A stretch of 64,000 bases of DNA from Parachlamydia sp. AcF125 (GTDB taxonomy: Bacteria > Chlamydiota > Chlamydiia > Chlamydiales > Parachlamydiaceae), in NCBI RefSeq assembly GCF_018342475.1, contig NZ_JAEMUD010000002.1, positions 434,001 through 498,000 on the forward strand, written 5' to 3'. Made by a program: the position numbers and the translations under genes. This document shows positions 1 to 9,300 of the stretch, piece after piece. The notes under the pieces are model-generated. The model did not search any database. It saw only the letters and a list, made by a program, of their open reading frames with translations, and was not told where the DNA came from. How positions within the stretch are numbered: the stretch's first letter is position 1; the number at the start of each line of letters is the position of its first letter.

Positions 1-812
1 AAAGCGGATGGCATTTCAAAAAAGCCCTCAGGATAACAGCCACACAGCAAAAAGTACGCTAATATTCCGAATGCATAAATATCAGCTTTCGCATCGCCAA
101 TTTTACATTCTTCCAATTGCTTTTGTTCAGGGGCAAGGAAGAAATAGTTTTGTAAAAAAGAAGCATGCAGGGGGGTTAATTTTTTAATGTCGAGAGGAGG
201 AACAGGATACCCCTCTTGGGCAATCCCTCCACTGGAAGCAATCCCAAGGGCTTCAGCGAGCACTTTATAGCTACGTGCCAAAATTGCACCTGGCCCAATA
301 ATTTTTGATAAGCCGAAATCTGACAGATGAATATTAATGCCTGCCTTTCCCTTGCTAATCAGAATATTATTTAATTTTAAACCGCGGTGCGCTAGACATG
401 TTCCGACTCCTTTTCGACTATGAGCGTAATCGAGCGCATCTGCAATTTGAGCTAAAATATGGTAAATTTCTTCTTCCTTAATTTGCTTATGGCGAGCTCT
501 TAGGTATTGAGCAAGGTTGGTCGTTTCACCGTTTTCATCTACTACACAATCTGTTACAAGAAAATGGTGACCCTGGGCAAAAGAAATATTGTGTACTTTA
601 ACGATGTTCTCGTGATCGAGTCCCGCTAAGAGACCGACCTCTTCTTCAAAACGCTGCACAAACGAGCGCTCTTGAGAGAGTTCTTCAGGTAGCACTTTCA
701 AGGCAACCTGCCGTTTCATAAAACGATGTTCGGCAAGATAGACAATCCCTAATGCGCCTTGTCCAATGCTTTTAATAATTTTGTAATCCCCGAGAATTTT
801 TGTATCAGTCAT
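1..812 (-). CDS. Ser/Thr protein kinase-like protein (partial), catalytic Asp replaced
   Basis: The reverse strand reads from ATG at 812 to the left edge without a stop, about 270 residues of a eukaryotic-type protein kinase domain. Visible are a glycine loop (GQGALGIVYLAEH, about residues 18-30), the VALK lysine motif, a DFG motif (SDFGLSK) and an APE-type motif (LAPEQ) followed by DIYAFGIL. The catalytic loop reads HRGLKLNNIL where active kinases have HRDLKPxN, so the proton-acceptor Asp is Gly and the Pro is Leu. The metal-binding Asn and DFG are kept. This suggests a pseudokinase or a weakly active enzyme. The start overlaps the stop of the upstream gene by one base (TAATG), so the two are probably translationally coupled. 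The C-terminus lies outside the window, so extra domains cannot be excluded. Confidence 0.85.
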   Translation of the reverse strand, partial: MTDTKILGDYKIIKSIGQGALGIVYLAEHRFMKRQVALKVLPEELSQERSFVQRFEEEVGLLAGLDHENIVKVHNISFAQGHHFLVTDCVVDENGETTNLAQYLRARHKQIKEEEIYHILAQIADALDYAHSRKGVGTCLAHRGLKLNNILISKGKAGINIHLSDFGLSKIIGPGAILARSYKVLAEALGIASSGGIAQEGYPVPPLDIKKLTPLHASFLQNYFFLAPEQKQLEECKIGDAKADIYAFGILAYFLLCGCYPEGFFEMPSA

Positions 813-1717
813 TAAGCTTCCAACTGTTTAAGCCGTTTTCGAAATTCATCAATCACCTTGCTTTGCGTATACCACTCATTTGCTTTATTTAAAAATCTCT
901 TCCCAAGGTCGAACTGTCCTGTCGCTAAAATGCGTTGCATGTAAAAGGCAATATCCATTCGGGGAATGATCATATTTATGTCGATTATTTTATTCAAGTA
1001 TCTGTCTAGCATTTGTGAAAGTTCATTTTCGGGAGCAAAAAGTAACGCCATTTTATACAGGGTATGATCTTTTGGGTAAGCTTCTATAGAGAGTTGTAAC
1101 TGTTCTAAAATTTGTTTACGCTGGACTTCATGCTCTTCTATGGTTCTGGCCCGTTCATAAAGTTTAATATGCAAAAGGGCTTTCGCTTTATAGGCCATAA
1201 AATGATAAGGGTTTCTCTCATAAGAATCTAGGAAGGTACAAAAAAAACGTTCAAAATCCCCTTGATTTGCATAAGCTGCTGCGACTAAATAGCCCAGCTG
1301 GGCATAATCGGGATGTGGCGCTAAAACAGAGGCATAACTTTTTAAAATATTAACAGCTATTTTTTGAGGATTTTCTTGTAAGTTGAGGTAATCAGCCAAA
1401 GCCTTTTCATAAATCCTTTTTTCTTCAGGCGTCATCTCTGCTCCCTTTTCTAAAAGGGGCACTTGCTCAATCCCTTCAAGAAAAGCTTTAAAAGCTTTTT
1501 CAGCTTCTTGGTCTCTCCAATAAGCAATCACTAATCCTTTTAAAATGTCTTTAGGAGGTTTTGCTTTTTTTTCGAGCATTTCCTGGTAAAGCTGGATGGC
1601 TTTTTTATAATTCTTCTCACTCGCAGCCGATTCCACTTCGTCCAGTCCATATCCCCCTTCGAAAGAACTCATTCCTAAAAAAGCACAAAACCCCAAAAGC
1701 AAGTGAAAACGAGACAT
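812..1717 (-). CDS. TPR-like exported protein of unknown function
   Basis: 301 residues. The N-terminus is a plausible Sec signal peptide: Arg near the start, then a hydrophobic stretch to about residue 23. The rest is almost wholly helical, with repeating patterns typical of tetratricopeptide repeats, for example YQEMLEKKAKPPKDILKGL near residue 44 and YLVAAAYANQGDFERFF near residue 143. No catalytic motif is visible. Its TAA stop overlaps the ATG of the kinase-like gene, so the two form an operon and may act together, with the TPR protein as an envelope partner of the kinase. That pairing is inferred from gene order only. It diverges from yidC across a 197-base gap. Confidence 0.75.
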   Translation of the reverse strand: MSRFHLLLGFCAFLGMSSFEGGYGLDEVESAASEKNYKKAIQLYQEMLEKKAKPPKDILKGLVIAYWRDQEAEKAFKAFLEGIEQVPLLEKGAEMTPEEKRIYEKALADYLNLQENPQKIAVNILKSYASVLAPHPDYAQLGYLVAAAYANQGDFERFFCTFLDSYERNPYHFMAYKAKALLHIKLYERARTIEEHEVQRKQILEQLQLSIEAYPKDHTLYKMALLFAPENELSQMLDRYLNKIIDINMIIPRMDIAFYMQRILATGQFDLGKRFLNKANEWYTQSKVIDEFRKRLKQLEA

Positions 1718-1863
1718 AATTCAATCCTAAATTGCTTATTACCAACAAATTAAATTAAAAATAGGTTAAATTCTAAAGCGGATAATCCCCGAGTTTTTTC
1801 TTTACCGGTTTCGGAAGCTTATGATAAACTCAAGTCTTTTTCAAACTTTATTAACACTGGATG

Positions 1864-1897
1864 AGATCAAAGGTTAATCCTGTGACCTCTTTGATCT
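1864..1897. promoter_or_regulatory. 9-bp perfect inverted repeat in the yidC leader
   Basis: AGATCAAAG (1864-1872) and CTTTGATCT (1889-1897) are perfect inverted copies separated by 16 bases, ending 17 bases before the yidC ATG. The repeat sits in the gap between two divergent genes. It could be an operator for a dimeric regulator or a leader hairpin next to the ribosome binding site (AGGA at 1907-1910). No clear -35/-10 pair was identified in this gap. Confidence 0.45.
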
Positions 1898-1914
1898 GCG
1901 CAGCATAGGACAAC

Positions 1915-4440
1915 ATGGATAAACGCACACTCCTTCTAGTTTTTTCATTTACACTGATTCTTTTGTTTATTAACCAGTATTTTCAGCAGCAAAACGATGA
2001 GTCTGTTCGAATCTGGCATCAGCAGCAAACAGCCAAAAAGCAAGAAAAAGTCGCTAATTTAGAGGCATTGCTTCAAAAACATCAAAATTCAACAAGTGAA
2101 TTACCTGTTGTTTCGTTATTTCAGCAAGAGGGCGGAAAAGAGTTCTTAAGCCACGGTTTGCTATTTGAGCCCTTTATTTTAGCCTTATCTTGGAATAAGG
2201 AAGCTGCTCCTGCTGAAATTTATGCCAGCCCTTCCCCCACCGATTCTCCGAAAAAATTTCATCTAACTTTTCAGCAAAAAGGGGAAGAAGGTCTTCTTGT
2301 CTACCAAGAAGCTGCGGAGCAACCTTTGCCTATTCCTCGTTTTCCAGAGTTTGGAACTTATGATTTACAGCTGGTCACCCCTCTAGCCACTCAGAGTCCT
2401 TCTTATCTTACGCAATTGGGTAATTACACAGATGGGCATTTTTCTTTACCACAAGAAGAGCTCACCAAGTTGAAAAAGCAGTTGGATGAACACTATACTC
2501 CTCCTCCAACGCTCATGAACACAGCGATTGTCCTATTCAAAAGAGAGGGGCAAGCCTACCCTGTTGCCATTTACCGTAAAAATAGCCCAGCTCTTACTTA
2601 CCTCAGTGAAATGCCGGATTTGTCTACACAAATGATTGCTCCTCAATCTTCAGCCCAACAAGCGGCTCAAGAAGAGTTATTCTATGTCTTAGAAACCCCT
2701 TACCAGCAATTGGTTTTCTCCAATTATGGAGGGGCTTTAGCCGAAATCAACCTTCCTGTGCAAAGCAAGCAAAATCCAAAAAGCGTGGTTAAAGAAATCG
2801 AATTTGACCGTGAAATGGTAGCTCATCATCCAAACAATGCCTACTTTCCTGCCCACCCTTACTTTACACCGGCAGAAGGGAAGGACTCCCAAAACTTTCA
2901 GTATCACACACAGGGGCAATTAGGAGGCTATTACCCTTTGCTGAGAAGAGATTTATTCCCTTCTGGAAATCAAAAAATTGTCCGAATTTCTCCTGTTCAC
3001 TATGCGTTTAATTTAATCTCGGAATATCCCGAAATTTCCCATCTTGTTTACACCGTTAAGCACTTTGATCACAATAGCATTACCTTCGAAGCAAACCAAG
3101 GTTTCCGCCGCATTACAAAAACTTATACGCTTGAAGAAAACGAGAAAAACGCTCCTTATTGCTTCAATGCCACTATTAAGATTGAAGGGGATAGCCGAGG
3201 ATTATGGGTAACTTCTGGTGTTCCTGAAGTAGAAATTATTTCTGGCTCTCCGGCTCCAGCTTTGAAATATCGGATTACCCGCAAAGGGAAATCAGAAGTT
3301 GTATCCATCTCGCCCCCAAGTGATGCTACGACTGTCACTTCCATCTTTCCCGATTGGATTTGTAATTCTAATGGCTTCTTAGGGACAATTTTAGATCCTT
3401 TAACAGAAATTGACCCTGGATTGCGTGTCGATCATGTTTCTGGAATCGAAGTTCCTTCTCGCTTAACTGTCCTTGGACAGCAGACAGACCGATTTAAAGC
3501 GCAAGATCTTCCCGGATACATGACCTTGCTTCCCCTGAAAAGTAGTGGCGGAACGGCGACATTCCGTATGTTTGCAGGCCCATTCGCCAGCAAAGTGCTG
3601 AAAACAGTCGATACCACATTTTCCAATCCTGAAACAGGCTATAATCCCGACTACATCGCTTGCCAAAGCTTTCATGGATGGTTTTCGTTTATCTCGGAGC
3701 CATTTGCGAAGTTTTTATTTATTCTGATGCAATTTTTCTATGCCGTGACAGGATCGTGGGCCTTTTCCATTGTCTTGCTAACGGTGGCGTTGCGTATTAT
3801 GCTTTACCCCTTAAATGCATGGTCGACAAAATCCATGCTACGCCTGCAGCAAATCGCACCTGAAGTCAAAGCCATTCAAGAGCGCTACAAAAAAGACCCT
3901 AAAAAAGCTCAGCTGGAAGTGATGAATCTTTATAAAGAGCGGGGTGTCAATCCTGTGTCTGGATGCCTTCCTCTCTTGATTCAAATGCCCTTTTTGATCG
4001 GGATGTTTGACCTGCTTAAGTCCACCTTTGAGTTAAGAGGCGCCTCCTTTATTCCAGGCTGGATTGATAACTTAACAGCTCCCGATGTACTCTTTAGCTG
4101 GGCAACGCCTATCCCCTTGATTGGAAATCAGTTTCACTTGCTTCCTATCCTTCTCGGCGCGGTTATGTGGATGCAACAAAGATTCATGTCGTCTGCACCA
4201 AAAGACGCTAATCAAATGACCGAGCAGGAAAGGCAGCAAAGGGTAATGGGAAATATGATGGCTGTCGTATTTACAGTCATGTTTTATCAATTTCCGTCGG
4301 GATTAAATATTTACTGGTTGTCTTCCATGCTGTTGGGAATGCTTCAACAAGGGTGGACCAGTCGAAAAATGAAAAAAGAAACGGCTAAAATTTTGGCTGC
4401 TCCCCTGCCCCCAAAGGTAAAAAAAGAAACTAAAAAATAA
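1915..4440 (+). CDS. yidC: Membrane protein insertase YidC
   Basis: 841 residues. YidC inserts proteins into the inner membrane, alone or with SecYEG. An N-terminal membrane anchor (residues about 5-22) is followed by a periplasmic domain of more than 500 residues. The conserved 60KD_IMP insertase domain begins near residue 583 (SFHGWFSFISEPFAKFLF) with WAFSIVLLTVALRIMLYPL, then the GCLPLLIQMPFLIGMFDLL segment and the closing YQFPSGLNIYWLSSMLLGMLQQ segment. The tail is Lys-rich, which is usual for ribosome contact. The protein is much longer than the E. coli form (about 550 residues); an enlarged periplasmic part is known in chlamydial YidC. AGGA lies just upstream of the ATG. A hairpin terminator follows and dnaA is next on the same strand. 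Confidence 0.97.
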   Translation: MDKRTLLLVFSFTLILLFINQYFQQQNDESVRIWHQQQTAKKQEKVANLEALLQKHQNSTSELPVVSLFQQEGGKEFLSHGLLFEPFILALSWNKEAAPAEIYASPSPTDSPKKFHLTFQQKGEEGLLVYQEAAEQPLPIPRFPEFGTYDLQLVTPLATQSPSYLTQLGNYTDGHFSLPQEELTKLKKQLDEHYTPPPTLMNTAIVLFKREGQAYPVAIYRKNSPALTYLSEMPDLSTQMIAPQSSAQQAAQEELFYVLETPYQQLVFSNYGGALAEINLPVQSKQNPKSVVKEIEFDREMVAHHPNNAYFPAHPYFTPAEGKDSQNFQYHTQGQLGGYYPLLRRDLFPSGNQKIVRISPVHYAFNLISEYPEISHLVYTVKHFDHNSITFEANQGFRRITKTYTLEENEKNAPYCFNATIKIEGDSRGLWVTSGVPEVEIISGSPAPALKYRITRKGKSEVVSISPPSDATTVTSIFPDWICNSNGFLGTILDPLTEIDPGLRVDHVSGIEVPSRLTVLGQQTDRFKAQDLPGYMTLLPLKSSGGTATFRMFAGPFASKVLKTVDTTFSNPETGYNPDYIACQSFHGWFSFISEPFAKFLFILMQFFYAVTGSWAFSIVLLTVALRIMLYPLNAWSTKSMLRLQQIAPEVKAIQERYKKDPKKAQLEVMNLYKERGVNPVSGCLPLLIQMPFLIGMFDLLKSTFELRGASFIPGWIDNLTAPDVLFSWATPIPLIGNQFHLLPILLGAVMWMQQRFMSSAPKDANQMTEQERQQRVMGNMMAVVFTVMFYQFPSGLNIYWLSSMLLGMLQQGWTSRKMKKETAKILAAPLPPKVKKETKK

Positions 4441-4449
4441 TCTTATAAT

Positions 4450-4486
4450 CTGGGTTTTGAGGAAGCTACTCAAAGCCCAGGTTTTA
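4450..4486 (+). terminator. Rho-independent terminator after yidC
   Basis: A 12-bp stem (4450-4461 with 4469-4480, one G-T pair) with a 7-base loop begins 9 bases after the yidC stop. It is followed by a short T-rich stretch. Confidence 0.75.
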
Positions 4487-4662
4487 ACTTTAAGATTTTA
4501 AACGCCTAGCTGCGAGAAGATAGGCTAAAATTTTCAAAGGGAAGTTCCAAAAATTTGCCCTAGAGAGATAAAAAACTTTATACTTGCCTCTTATTGTATC
4601 ATTGCACTAGTTTAGGATATTAATAAGGATAATATTTTTGAAAATTTTCTTAGTTTTTTGAC

Positions 4663-6051
4663 ATGCGTGCTTGGGACGAATTTCTAACACTTCAAGAATC
4701 TGAAATAGGAATCGAAACAGTTCATAAGTGGCTGCGTTCACTCAAGATTGTTCGTTATGACGCTTGCAATCTCTACCTGCAAGCAAAAGATTATTTTCAA
4801 GTCATTTGGTTTGAAGAGCATATGCGCCAAAAAGCAAGCTCTCGACTATTTAACAACAATAACAAACGGATCAAAATTCACATTGCGGCTGCTGCCGAAC
4901 GATCGAAAACTACCAAAGGAAAAAAAGAGAAAGAAGGGACAGCAGAAATAGCTTCTCCTAAATTTCACTTAACTTTTGACCAGCTCGACCCTTATTGTAC
5001 CTTTGACCAATTTGTCATTTCAGAAAGCAATCTCTTGGCTCTTAAGCTCCTTTGCAAAATCACAGGTTTTGATTCCGTTTCCAAAACTTTCATTCCCCCT
5101 ACTTCTGATCTAGCAGCTTTTAATCCGATTTATCTTTATGGAAAAGAAGGAACTGGCAAGACCCACCTGTTAAAGGCCACCGCGGATGCTCTAAAAAAAC
5201 AAGGGCTGTCTGCGATTTATACCCGCGCTGAAACATTTACAGAACATGTTGTCAGCGCAATCCGTGCCGGTGAAATGAGTACTTTTAGACAGGCTTATCG
5301 GAATATAGATGTGCTTTTAATTGATGACGTGCATGTTTTCTCGCGCAAAGGAGCTACTCAAGAAGAACTGTTCCATACCTTTAACGCACTCCACCTTTCT
5401 GGAAAGCAAATTGTATTAAGCTCTCATTGCTTACCGGGGGATTTACAGCTTATTGAGCCACGCCTTGTGAGTCGATTCGAATGGGGAATCGTTTTACCTC
5501 TCGAATCTTTAAATAATAAAGAAAAGCAAGAAATGCTTACGCGTAAAGCTCGAGCTTTTAATTATCCCCTTAACCCCAAAGTCGCGCAATTTCTACTAGA
5601 CACGTTCACAAGCAGCACAAAAGCACTTGTTAGATCTCTTGAAGCCCTCATCCTACGCTCCCACCTAAATTTAAAAGGCAGCAGCATTACGACCAATCCT
5701 ACCCCCTCCATTATTCAGGTCAAGCAATACTTAGCCGATTTAATTAAAGAAGAAGAGCAAACATCCCTAACCCCCAATAAAATTGTTCAGGCCGTGGCCG
5801 AATTTTACGGGATTCGCACTGAGGATATTTTAGGAAAAGCACAAAGCCGAGATTGTGCCCTGCCGCGTCAAATCGCCATGTACTTATGCCGCAATCAATT
5901 AAAAATCCCTTACATGAAAATTGGGGATCTTTTCGCCCGCGATCACTCCACCGTGATGTCTAGTGTCAAATTGATTCATAAAGGAATTGAACAGGATAAA
6001 ACCGATTTATCGGGATCCGTTTCGGCCATTCTTAAAAAACTTAAAGCTTAA
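4663..6051 (+). CDS. dnaA: Chromosomal replication initiator protein DnaA (chlamydial dnaA_1 type)
   Basis: 462 residues. DnaA is the AAA+ ATPase that binds DnaA boxes and opens the origin. The order is domain I (residues 1-60, beginning MRAWDEFLTLQE as in chlamydial DnaA), a Lys-rich linker, AAA+ with Walker A GKEGTGKT near residue 160 and Walker B LLIDDVH near 218, and domain IV with the DNA-binding signature (FARDHSTVMSS near 423). Length is normal. There is no clear Shine-Dalgarno sequence before the ATG (the bases before it are T-rich); the start is chosen because it gives the complete domain I. Chlamydiae carry two dnaA genes, and this is the one found near yidC and lgt. It is the last housekeeping gene before the accessory island. 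Confidence 0.95.
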   Translation: MRAWDEFLTLQESEIGIETVHKWLRSLKIVRYDACNLYLQAKDYFQVIWFEEHMRQKASSRLFNNNNKRIKIHIAAAAERSKTTKGKKEKEGTAEIASPKFHLTFDQLDPYCTFDQFVISESNLLALKLLCKITGFDSVSKTFIPPTSDLAAFNPIYLYGKEGTGKTHLLKATADALKKQGLSAIYTRAETFTEHVVSAIRAGEMSTFRQAYRNIDVLLIDDVHVFSRKGATQEELFHTFNALHLSGKQIVLSSHCLPGDLQLIEPRLVSRFEWGIVLPLESLNNKEKQEMLTRKARAFNYPLNPKVAQFLLDTFTSSTKALVRSLEALILRSHLNLKGSSITTNPTPSIIQVKQYLADLIKEEEQTSLTPNKIVQAVAEFYGIRTEDILGKAQSRDCALPRQIAMYLCRNQLKIPYMKIGDLFARDHSTVMSSVKLIHKGIEQDKTDLSGSVSAILKKLKA

Positions 6052-6296
6052 AAGACCTGATGTTTCCTAACATATCCCTGCAAGGAATTTAAAGCATTTA
6101 AACTCAAAAGCTTGCTGAGAGAGAAGACGCAAAGCTGCAGAACTGGCAAAATAGGGAGTGCAGTAGCTTTAAACAAAGGCAAGCCCGTTTCGCGATAACG
6201 CTTGTAGTTTTCTCAAATACGCCTGTGATTTCTCTCGAATAAAATCAGCTTATTTTTTGTCCTAAGCGTTATTTTTAGCCAGGATGTTTGAATTTA
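6052..6296. other. Intergenic, nothing recognised
   Basis: Between the convergent dnaA and the large GTPase gene. There is no convincing ORF, RNA gene or repeat. It marks the left edge of the accessory island, and no direct repeat or integrase relic was seen. Confidence 0.5.
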
Positions 6297-6340
6297 GCAA
6301 AAAAATGGGGCGGGCTGCATAAGCAATCCCAAGCCCCATT
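6297..6340 (-). terminator. Rho-independent terminator of the GTPase-protease gene
   Basis: On the reverse strand AATGGGGC (6340-6333) pairs perfectly with GCCCCATT (6311-6304). A run of seven T follows directly (6303-6297). It lies 16 bases past the stop of the large gene. Confidence 0.85.
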
Positions 6341-6356
6341 CCTATTCACAAGCCTC

Positions 6357-9300
6357 TCAATTTCTTAGAAAGCCCCGCACTTTTTGCGTATCTGTGTCTG
6401 ATGAGATGTTCAATCGATCAAACAATTCCTGAATATCTACATTTCCACTTGTAGCTATTTTATTTAGCTTGTCGGCTTTTGTTATAGATACTTTATCCGA
6501 AGAAATCTTGATGACATTATTTTCGATTTTATAATCAGCCTCTTGTATGCCTAAAAAGTTAAAGCTTAGGAGGTGTAATTTCAACCACTCGATAGTCATA
6601 TCATTTGTGCAGTAAATTCTGTAATGGTAATTGTAAGCACCATCTTTGAACTTAAAGCTATCTAACCCTATTTCTATCGCAATCGTCTCCTTTTCATCCT
6701 GTTTATTAAGCTCTCCATCGGCATCCAAATTTTTTACTGTTTTACTAGAATTTTGACGCAGCTGATTAGCAATCTCATCAACTTCTTGTTGATGATGTTT
6801 ACGAATCTCTTTAGATTGCTGCGCTTGAATTTTCTCTTTACGCATGGATGCATGGACTCCATACACATAACAACGAGGAAATTCTTCAGTACGTAAATAC
6901 TTCGCTCGATCTAGCTTACAAAATTGGCTGAAGTCGTTAAACTGCGCAATAAATTGGGCTTGGTTTGGGCCTCTTAGCTGGTTGATCATAATCCTCACGT
7001 TTTCTAGAGCAAGGATCCCACAACTCGAGCTGTCCCCTCTCTGTTCTGCAGATTGATTACTTTTAAATTCTTTGAGCGAAAAATCGTTGCGCTCAAAAAT
7101 TTTCTTAAGAGCATCTCCTAGTTGGCCCAGCGAATCCTTATAGAGAACCGTAATTTTACCGCTAGTTTTGTCTTTGATTAAGCAAAAGGCAACCCAATGC
7201 AGATCTGCTATGTTATACACACCTAGTACAGGTTTTTGTTCTATCACGCGTTTGATCTCATCCAGTCTTCTCTTATTCAGCTCACCCGCGCCTATAGGCT
7301 GCAAAATATGAAAGTCTCGGCTATCATTTTTGAAAAGCTCTGCCTGGATCGCATGAATATCGGTCGCCTGATACCAATAATCATAGACGTGGGATTGATT
7401 AAAGGCATTTTGCTCTTCTAGAGTGAGAATTTTTTCCTTATCTGCGCTAGATGAGACAGGAGAAGGGGCTGAGAGTGAATGACTCGCAATCACAGAAGCA
7501 TCTTGGTAATAGCGATCAAGCTGCAATTCAGCCGCATTTTTTTTCATTCTCGCTTCATCGACATAAGTGCCTTTGCCTACCAGCTGAATCTCTATCTCTT
7601 TTAGATAATCTTTTACAATCTCAGCAAGATGAAGGCTGCCCCCTGTGAGAGATTCCAGCTCAATCTCCCAACGGGTATAAGGACTAAGCATTAAATTGCC
7701 TTCACTCATCTTCCCATAGGTGCTATTACTTTGAATAGGCTTTCCTGTGCTCCTATCTCTTTCAAAAGCATACATGAGTTCAAAAGAGGTATTGCTTGGG
7801 ATAGAATAGAGAGTGTTGTTATACTTATAGTAGGAATAACCTGAATGGCGTAAATAAACCTTACACCCTTTCAGCCTCCTTTCTAATTCTTCTCTTTTAT
7901 CAGTAGGAACTAGAGAAGAGCATTTTATCTTTATTCCGATATTGCTGAATTTTACCGCAGAGCACCCATTTAAAGCGTTATTTACATCAGCGCTTAAAGT
8001 AATGTTTTTTCCCTGTAAAAGCTTCTCTAGTTTTTGCGTATGACCACGCCATATATAAAAAGGAAAAGCGTGACCTTCGCCGCTAAATTGAGCCTCAATA
8101 AGCGCATCGTCAATATTTTTATTAATTTCAGAGTAGTAAGCAGCTACTCTATTTTTTAAAGAACGAAGCTTTGTAGTCATTAGCTGCAGGCAAGCATCAT
8201 CAGAAGGAATTTCTAAATATTGTTTTAAGTTAGCAAAATCTTTAAAAAACTCATGGGCGAAGGGGAAAGCCCACTGCTGCACAGCCCCTACTGCGCGACC
8301 ATACTGCCCTAAAACAATATTGCGCTGGATCGATCGATCTAAGCGATCAATCGCCTCTTTGTGTTTGGGTTCTGTGATCTGGATACCTTGCACTCCAGCA
8401 GAATGAAGATGCGCCATATAATTTGCAAGTGTAGCCTGATCTCGGTAGGCGTGAATACGAGAATAAAGAGTCATTGAGGTTTCAATCGCTTCTTCCATTT
8501 GCTGAAAGATATGAATAAATCCCTCACCCGCCGCAAATCCTTGGGTAAAAATTTTGATTTTGTGCCTGACAGCTTCGAAAAATTTCTTAATTTCTAACAT
8601 GCTAAAATCAATAGCTACCAAAGATTTGGTTTTCAACTCATCTTGGAAATGCTTAGCTTGATCTTCTAGTTGATGCAAAGAATTTTTGAAAGATCCCGCC
8701 ACATTTCCTTGGTATTCTTGTAAGGCTTTAATAGCTCTTTCAGCATCTGTAATGGCTGCTTCTAATTCGTTCACCTTGGCTTGATCAGACTTTTGTTGAT
8801 CTAATAACGCCTTACCTGCTTCAGCTACTGGCTTCATTTTTTGAGCAAAGTCTTTCATTTTATCTAGAGTAGTGGCATCTGCTGGCAAAGAGGGTATCGA
8901 TCCTTTTTTCTTATTAATTAAGGCATCTAGCTGACCAATACTATTACCGATAGAATTAAGCTCACTGGCCCATCCTGAGGGATTACTTGCGATATTTAGT
9001 CCCGCAACAGCCAAACTAGCCACAATAGGCCCAGCTGGGGGAAATAGAGCCCCGATACCTTGAGCAGTAATCGATAAAACCCCCATAATCATTTTCTTTT
9101 TCATCTGCTCTTTTAAACGATCACGTGCCACTGCTAGCTTGGCTTTTGATCCCTCAGCATTTGCCTTAAGTTGATCGATTTCGTTTAAAAGAGTTTTAAT
9201 TTCATCGTCAATTTTTCTTGTAGCAGCAGTAAGATTCTCCTTTAAAAGCTGAATCAGTTTTTCTGCTTCTTCAATTTTACCTGCTATTTGAGTTTCATAT

